A stretch of DNA of 43,907 bases from Spirochaetota bacterium (GTDB taxonomy: Bacteria > Spirochaetota > UBA4802 > UBA5368): positions 1 to 43,907 of the forward strand of contig JADFDB010000005.1 in NCBI GenBank assembly GCA_018263175.1, given 5' to 3'. Positions 38,317 through 43,907 of the stretch are shown here, piece by piece (within the stretch, counting starts at the first letter, position 1; every line of letters starts with the position of its first letter). Made by a program: the position numbers and the translations under genes. The notes beneath the pieces are model-generated. The model was not told the origin of the DNA, made no database searches, and saw only the letters and a list, made by a program, of their open reading frames with translations.

Positions 38317-39377
38317 TCCTGAATGAAGCTTTTAAGCCGCTGGCTGCGCGACGGATGGCGGAGTCTGCGGATCGCCTTTTTTTCAATCTGGCGGATTCGC
38401 TCCTTGGAGAGCTTGAACTTCTCGCCAATCTGCTGGAGGGACAGCGGCTTCTCACCGTCCAGTCCGAAGCGCATTCTGAGTATTTCGCGCTCGGAGGCGG
38501 TGAGGGTGTTGAGAACGGCGTTGAGGGAGTCCCTGAGCGAGTCGTCAAGGAGCTTTTGGTCCGGTGCGTCGACGCGCGCGTCCTCGAGCATGCTGATAAT
38601 GCTCGTGTCGTCGGAATCGCCGAACGTCGCGTCGAGCGAGATGTAGTCCTGCGAGATGTTCCGCAGGTAGGTGATCTCCTCATCGTCCATATCGAGCTCT
38701 TCGGCGATCTCCTGCACGGAGGGCTCGCGTCCAAGCTTGTGCTCGAGCTTTTTGTGCATCTTCTCGATCTTCTGCATGTCGGCGGTGCGGTTGAGCGGCA
38801 GCCGGATGAGCGAGGTCTTCTGGCTGATGGCGAGGATAATGGCCTGGCGGATCCACCACACGGCGTACGAGATGAAGTGAAAGCCCCTTTCCGGGTCGAA
38901 CTTGTCGGCGGCCTTGATGAGGCCCATGTTTCCCTCGTTGATGAGGTCGAGGAGCGATATGCCGCTGGTCTGGTATTTCTTCGCGATGGAGACCACAAAG
39001 CGAAGATTGGCCTTTATGAGCTTCTCCTTGGCCTTTTCATCTCCGTCGCGCGCGGCCCTGGCGTAGGTCTCCTCCTCTTCGCGGCGGAGGAGGGGAATCT
39101 TGTTTATCTGTTCCAGATACCATGTAATGGAAGAATCGGAAAAGTTTTCGTACCGGGATTTTTTCGTGCGTCCGGACGAACGCTTCTTCCCGGCGGGGGA
39201 AGAAACTGAATCGGAGTCGGCATCACCCTCGGAATCATCGTCGAACAGGTCCTCGTCGATCTCGCCGTCGAACGCGTCGTCGAGCATGTCGAGGTCGCGC
39301 TCGACCGGGTCTTCATGTGAAGACCGGGATTTGCCGGGGGCCCTGCCCTCCGCAGTTGTAGTTTTTTTCCGGGCCAT
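38313..39377 (-). CDS. RNA polymerase sigma-70 family factor (RpoD/RpoS-like)
   Basis: Region 2 'LIKANLRFVVSIAKKYQTSGISLLDLINEGNMGLIKAADKFDPERGFHFISYAVWWIRQAI', region 4 'LTASEREILRMRFGLDGEKPLSLQQIGEKFKLSKERIRQIEKKAIRRLRH'. Confidence 0.96.
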   Translation of the reverse strand: MARKKTTTAEGRAPGKSRSSHEDPVERDLDMLDDAFDGEIDEDLFDDDSEGDADSDSVSSPAGKKRSSGRTKKSRYENFSDSSITWYLEQINKIPLLRREEEETYARAARDGDEKAKEKLIKANLRFVVSIAKKYQTSGISLLDLINEGNMGLIKAADKFDPERGFHFISYAVWWIRQAIILAISQKTSLIRLPLNRTADMQKIEKMHKKLEHKLGREPSVQEIAEELDMDDEEITYLRNISQDYISLDATFGDSDDTSIISMLEDARVDAPDQKLLDDSLRDSLNAVLNTLTASEREILRMRFGLDGEKPLSLQQIGEKFKLSKERIRQIEKKAIRRLRHPSRSQRLKSFIQE

Positions 39378-39469
39378 GGTGTTTCGATGATGATAGACCG
39401 TCGTTCCGCGGCTCGGGGCGAGTCCGTCGGGATTGGATACGGTAAACGGAGGGTGCAGAAAATCAAGTA

Positions 39470-40282
39470 TTATTTGGGGCCCCAGAGCCCGGCAAGCCTT
39501 TCGGGAAGCTCCTGGATCGAGGCGGCATAGCCCGGCATGTCGATGGCCGTATCGAGCCCGTGTTGCTCGAAGAGGAGCCGCGTTTCCTCCCTGGATTTCA
39601 CGACCGAGCCGGAGATTCTGTCTTCGGCCCGTGAGGGCCGGTCCCCGTCCATCGTGAAGAGCAGGTGGCGCGACGGCTCTCGTTTCTGCCGCGCTTTAAC
39701 GGGGGAGAAGAGCACCATCTCGACCTTCGAGAGGTCTTTCCCGCTGTAGGAGAGGGAAATCTCCATGCGGAACACCGTGCCGTTCGTCAGTATTTTAACG
39801 GGAACTCCGTCGTTGTACGAGAACCTCGTGATGACGAGCGGCGTCCTGTTCCTGACGATGCTGTATGAGCTTTTAAAGGATGTTTCGGTGCGGACGAGCT
39901 CGCCGCCGCTTCCGTAGAAGAACGACTCGACCCAGACGTCGTCGACCGGCTTTCCCTCGCGCGTCTCCCGTGCCCGGTGTGCCTGAATGCGGAGCCTTCC
40001 CGCCTGATCGTATGAGAAGGTGCGCGCGATGAGGGTCTCGCCACCCGGCGACGCGAGCTTCGAGGCCTTCGAGAGCCGGCCGGCGGTGTCGTATTCGAGC
40101 ACTATCCTCCCCGTTACAGCGCCTTTTTCGATGAAATGAATCTCGCGGAGACGGCCGTCGTCGCCCGTAATCCGGACGGTTTTATACGAAGCGCACGCGG
40201 AAAGCGCAAACAACAGGACCGGTATGATGACGGCCGTCCGGGAGTTCGGAAACGGGAGGGATCTCCTGTCAGTCGTGCTCAT
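39470..40282 (-). CDS. Lipoprotein of unknown function
   Basis: Lipobox 'LFALSACASY' near the N-terminus; coherent 270-aa frame. Confidence 0.75.
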   Translation of the reverse strand: MSTTDRRSLPFPNSRTAVIIPVLLFALSACASYKTVRITGDDGRLREIHFIEKGAVTGRIVLEYDTAGRLSKASKLASPGGETLIARTFSYDQAGRLRIQAHRARETREGKPVDDVWVESFFYGSGGELVRTETSFKSSYSIVRNRTPLVITRFSYNDGVPVKILTNGTVFRMEISLSYSGKDLSKVEMVLFSPVKARQKREPSRHLLFTMDGDRPSRAEDRISGSVVKSREETRLLFEQHGLDTAIDMPGYAASIQELPERLAGLWGPK

Positions 40283-40461
40283 GATGCGTTCGCGGTTTCC
40301 TCTGTGCCGTAACGGCATTCGGATTCCGCCTCGTGGCCTCCATTGCCGGGCTTTAAGCTACCAAAAAAAGAAAGTGCCGAAAATGCCGATTTTGTCAATG
40401 ACAATTTAGGCGCGTCGGTCCAGCATGGAGACGGGGACGGGATGAAAAGGAGCTTTCGTTT

Positions 40462-41262
40462 ATGAAGATAGCGGTAACGGGGAAAGGGGGTGTCGGGAAG
40501 TCGACGGTGGCCGCGGCGCTCGCGCTCCTCATGGCGAAGAAAGGCGCGCGCGTACTGGCTCTCGACGCGGACCCCGATGCCAACCTCGCATCGGCGCTCG
40601 GCATCGCCGCCGGGGAGCGCTCGGGAATACGCACGGTCGCGCAGCAGAAGGCGCTCATCGAAGAGCGCACCGGAGCGAAGACGGACGGCTACGGCCAGGT
40701 CTTTCGCCTCAATCCGGAGGTTTCGGACATCGCCGGGCGCTTCGGGTACCTCCACCGCGGCCTTTCCCTGATGGTTATGGGCGCCGTGCCCTCGGGGGGC
40801 GCGGGATGCGCCTGCCCGGAAAACGCCTTCCTGGCGGCGCTCGTGCGCGATCTGGTGCTTCGGCGCGACGAGACGCTCATCATGGACATGGAGGCCGGGG
40901 TGGAGCACCTGGGCAGGGCCACGGCCCGTGGGGTGGACGTCATGCTGGTGGTGGTCGAGCCCGGACGGCGGGCGGTCGAGTCCGCGCTGCGCATCGTTTC
41001 GATGGCGCGCGAGATAGGCATCGGTGACATCAGGCTGGTGTATAACCGCGTGCGTTCGCGTCCGGACGAGGAGTACCTGAGTGCGGAGCTCGGAGGCATG
41101 GAGGTGCTGGGGGTGCTGCCCTTCTCCGAAAGGCTTCTCGAATCGGACCGCGACGGCGTCGCCGTGACCGACGCGCTCGAGGCACAGACGCTCGAATGTT
41201 TCGAGAGCATGATATCGAAATTATACGCCGGCCTCGGCGAGTCCGGGGAACGGGCCCGATAG
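40462..41262 (+). CDS. cooC: CooC-type CO dehydrogenase nickel-insertion/maturation ATPase (copy 1)
   Basis: 'MKIAVTGKGGVGKSTVAAALALLMAKKGARVLALDADPDANLASALG' deviant Walker A; CxC 'GCACPEN'; 'IMDMEAGVEHLGRATARGVDVMLVVVEP'. Confidence 0.93.
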   Translation: MKIAVTGKGGVGKSTVAAALALLMAKKGARVLALDADPDANLASALGIAAGERSGIRTVAQQKALIEERTGAKTDGYGQVFRLNPEVSDIAGRFGYLHRGLSLMVMGAVPSGGAGCACPENAFLAALVRDLVLRRDETLIMDMEAGVEHLGRATARGVDVMLVVVEPGRRAVESALRIVSMAREIGIGDIRLVYNRVRSRPDEEYLSAELGGMEVLGVLPFSERLLESDRDGVAVTDALEAQTLECFESMISKLYAGLGESGERAR

Positions 41263-41546
41263 AAGGCCCGGCGCGCGCCGGCGCACCCTGCCCCGCAACC
41301 GCCTGCGGGCACCGTCCGGCGGGTACGCGGATGCTACTTGTTTTGAGGATAAATGTCAGCAGTGAAACCGGCCTTGAAATCCCGTGAATTCGATGAGTGC
41401 CGCTTGAACCGATGATCTTTCGATGGCATTAAGCCTTTACTTCGCCCCCGACTTTTCCATAAAACATCCTTGAAATTTACCCCCCGCTCGAACCAACTGG
41501 AAAGGATACGCGTCCACGCGGCGCGTTTTGATTTTTCCAGACACGG

Positions 41547-42626
41547 GTGACCGTCATGAACGAAAGATTTCTCGCCACCGCCATCGGGAGTTTCCCTCAC
41601 TCCGACGCGGAGAAGGCGCTCGACGTGATATTCAGGTACATCCCCGATGCGCCGGTATGGCCCCAGCTACCGCGCCTAGGACTGCTCGAACAGATGGAGA
41701 TCCAGTATTCCGGGGCGATGCCGCGCGCGGTCGTCGATCGCGAGAAAGCGCGGATGTATTTCGACACCTCGGGAGATTATTCCGAGGACTTCGGCGCGTT
41801 CTACGAGAAGTACATGGAGGCCATGGACCCGGATTCCGGAAGCGGGGACTGCTCGGCCATGGCGATCGGCCCGGACTATTCGAGGGGCATTCACGCCCTC
41901 GAGGCGCGCCTCGGCGCCGAGGGCGGCAAGCGCCCGTACGTGAAGGTGCAGACCACCGGGCCGTGCTCCTTCGCGCTCACCGTCACCGACGAGAACAAGC
42001 GGGCCATCTATTATAATGAAGAATTTCGCGACGTCATCGTCAAGGCGCTCGCGATGAAGTGCCGCTGGCAGATCGCGAAGTTTCGTCCTTTCGCCGAAGC
42101 GATCATCTGCTTCATCGACGAACCGATCCTCTCGGCCTTCGGCTCGTCCACCTATATCTCGGTGCGCCGGGAGGACGTTGTCGCGCTCATCGCCGAGCTC
42201 GTGGACGCCATCCACGCCGACGGGGCGATCGCGGGCGTGCACTGCTGCGGCAACACCGACTGGTCCATACTCGTCGATGCCGGCGCGGACCTCCTCAACT
42301 TCGACGCCTTCGGCTACGGCGAAACGGTCGCCCTCTATGGCCAGGCCCTCCGGCGTCATTTCGACCGCGGCGGGAACCTCGCATGGGGCATCGTTCCGAC
42401 CTCTGTTGCCATCCGTGAGCAGACCGTCGATGGTCTCGCGGCGCGGTACGGAGAGCTCGTGGACCATCTCGCACGCGAATGCGGCAGCGACCGCTCGCTC
42501 ATCCTCGATCGAACGGTCGTCACGCCCTCCTGCGGCACGGGCTCAATGGAGACCGCCGACGCGGAGAGGGTCTTCGAGATGCTCGGCGGGCTCTCGATTG
42601 CGCTGAAATCGGCACACGGGGCCTGA
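41547..42626 (+). CDS. Methionine synthase II (core-MetE-like)/UROD-superfamily methyltransferase
   Basis: 'ATAIGSFPHSD', 'YVKVQTTGPCSFALT', 'CFIDEP', putative Zn ligands 'GVHCCGNTDW...FDAFGYGE...TPSCGTGSM'. ATG may be 41556. Confidence 0.85.
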   Translation: MTVMNERFLATAIGSFPHSDAEKALDVIFRYIPDAPVWPQLPRLGLLEQMEIQYSGAMPRAVVDREKARMYFDTSGDYSEDFGAFYEKYMEAMDPDSGSGDCSAMAIGPDYSRGIHALEARLGAEGGKRPYVKVQTTGPCSFALTVTDENKRAIYYNEEFRDVIVKALAMKCRWQIAKFRPFAEAIICFIDEPILSAFGSSTYISVRREDVVALIAELVDAIHADGAIAGVHCCGNTDWSILVDAGADLLNFDAFGYGETVALYGQALRRHFDRGGNLAWGIVPTSVAIREQTVDGLAARYGELVDHLARECGSDRSLILDRTVVTPSCGTGSMETADAERVFEMLGGLSIALKSAHGA

Positions 42627-42645
42627 AGGTTCCGGGGATTCCATC

Positions 42646-43407
42646 ATGGCCTGCACCATCGCCATCACCGGCAAGGGCGGAACCGGCAAGACTACCATCG
42701 CGGGGCTCATCGTCACGGGCCTCGTGGCGGCAGGCCGTACGCCGGTCCTCGCCGTGGACGCCGATCCCAACTCATGCCTGGACGAGGTGCTTGGCGTTTC
42801 GGCGCGCGCCACGGTGGGGAGCGTGCGGGAGGAGGCGCGCGAACGGTCCTCCTCGGGCGCGCTCTCGGGCATGGCGCGTACCGAATGGCTCGGGCTTCGG
42901 ATCGCCGAAAGCCTGGTCGAGGCCGAGGGCTTCGACCTCATCGCGATGGGCCGGCCCGAGGGTCCGGGCTGTTACTGCTACGCCAACAACGTGCTCCGCG
43001 ACGTGCTCGCGCGCCTCGCGGTGAACTACCCGTTCACCGTCATCGACAACGAGGCCGGGCTCGAGAACCTGTCGCGCCGAATCGTGCGGAGCGTCGATCT
43101 TCTGGTCCTGACGGGCGATCCCTCGCGGCGAGGCCTCGAGACCGTGCGGCGCCTCTATGACCTGGCCGTGGAGATGAAAATCTCGTATAAAAAACTTGCC
43201 ATAATAATCAACCGCCTGCGCAATGATGCCGTGCCGCCGGATTTTAACATCTTGCGCGCGGCCGTACCGGCGGATTATTTTCTGGCCCTTCCGGAGAACG
43301 CCGATGTGGCCGCACTCGCTGAACGGGGCGAGGGCATGGCCGCGCTTCCGCGCGCCAATCCCGTGGCGGCCATGATGGACGGATTCATTACAGATGTTTT
43401 AGCGTGA
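42646..43407 (+). CDS. CooC-type maturation ATPase (copy 2)
   Basis: 'IAITGKGGTGKTTIAGLIVTGL', 'LAVDADPNSCLDEVLG', CxC in 'GPGCYCYANNVLRDVL', 'TVIDNEAGLENLSRR'. Confidence 0.92.
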   Translation: MACTIAITGKGGTGKTTIAGLIVTGLVAAGRTPVLAVDADPNSCLDEVLGVSARATVGSVREEARERSSSGALSGMARTEWLGLRIAESLVEAEGFDLIAMGRPEGPGCYCYANNVLRDVLARLAVNYPFTVIDNEAGLENLSRRIVRSVDLLVLTGDPSRRGLETVRRLYDLAVEMKISYKKLAIIINRLRNDAVPPDFNILRAAVPADYFLALPENADVAALAERGEGMAALPRANPVAAMMDGFITDVLA

Positions 43408-43470
43408 CCCCCTGCGGGGCACGGGGGCGAAGCCCGCTTCGTCCGCACCTTTGCAGACAGGCAGCGATAC

Positions 43471-43907
43471 ATGCAGGAAGAAAAACCGGATAAAACCGTA
43501 AAAACGCCCGCCGACCGGGCGGTCGACCCCGCCTCGATCGAGGCGATAGAAAAGGCGGCACGCGACGGCGTGAGGCTCAGCTTTACGCGGCTGGACGCCC
43601 AGGGCAGGCAGTGCGCCTTCGGTACCTCGGGCGTCTGCTGCCGCATCTGCCACATGGGGCCGTGCCGCATCAGCGCCAAATCGCGCTTCGGCGTGTGCGG
43701 AGCGGACGCGGATACCATCGTGGCGCGCAATTTTCTGCGCGAGGTCGCCGGCGGCGCCGCCGCGCATTCCGACCACAGCCGCCATCTGGTCCTTCTTTTG
43801 AAGAAGGTGGCGGAGGGGAACGGCGGCGACTATGCGATAAAGGACGCGCGCGCGCTCGCGAGAGCGGCGCGCCTGTACGGCATCGACTCCGACGGGAGGA
43901 GCGAATC
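43471..43907 (+). CDS. cooS: Anaerobic Ni-CO dehydrogenase catalytic subunit CooS, N-terminal part (runs off the window end)
   Basis: Frame open to the window end, absent from the ORF track because it has no stop: 'RQCAFGTSGVCCRICHMGPCRISAKSRFGVCGADADTIVARNFLREVAGGAAAHSDHSRHLVLLLKKVAEG', the CooS N-terminal cysteine pattern. Confidence 0.95.
   Translation, partial: MQEEKPDKTVKTPADRAVDPASIEAIEKAARDGVRLSFTRLDAQGRQCAFGTSGVCCRICHMGPCRISAKSRFGVCGADADTIVARNFLREVAGGAAAHSDHSRHLVLLLKKVAEGNGGDYAIKDARALARAARLYGIDSDGRSE

Noticed and set aside
41263-41546. Possible cobalamin or SAM riboswitch upstream of the MetE-like gene
   Set aside because: No recognisable B12-box or SAM riboswitch core seen by eye; an Infernal/Rfam scan would be decisive.
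1-43907. CRISPR arrays, tRNA and rRNA genes
   Set aside because: No regularly spaced repeats, tRNA-like cloverleaf with GGTTCRA arm, or rRNA signature noticed; tRNAscan-SE and CRISPR finders were not available.

Overview
High-GC bacterial chromosome segment with no rRNA, tRNA or CRISPR recognised. Gene content and style resemble a spirochaete-like or other anaerobic Gram-negative genome, but this taxonomic guess is inference only. Most of the window is ordinary housekeeping and accessory genes: an MFS fragment, an MCP, a cyclase/DUF1499 pair, three GGDEF proteins, an acyl-CoA synthetase, a TetR regulator, an MBL hydrolase, a penicillin acylase, DUF805, RluA, HrpB, an NADH oxidase-like flavoprotein, a GapN-like aldehyde dehydrogenase, PlsC, DUF2804, peptide deformylase, a GPH-type transporter, a methyltransferase, a DUF4015-type protein, an Mla/MCE transporter operon, a GT2, a sigma-70 factor, and the start of a CO dehydrogenase locus. 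Most notable observations: (1) a CooC / core-MetE-like / CooC / CooS gene order at the right edge, suggesting corrinoid-linked, folate-independent methionine synthesis; (2) an Mla-type ABC 'ATPase' whose Walker A, signature, Walker B/catalytic Glu and H-switch are all degenerate, beside intact MlaE and MlaD homologues; (3) an AT-rich AbrB-type antitoxin/Doc toxin module flanked by 24-bp inverted repeats (22/24 identity), which looks like a mobile cassette; (4) a second AT-rich island (VapBC) with the same promoter hexamers and a palindromic operator; (5) a 44-bp perfect palindrome with T/A tracts in the wrong orientation for an intrinsic terminator; (6) a dispersed ~60-bp palindromic intergenic repeat present three times; (7) a YCII-family gene interrupted by two in-frame TAA codons; (8) tandem cNMP-GGDEF paralogues, one with a degenerate active site. 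All calls come from reading the sequence and supplied translations; no database search was run.
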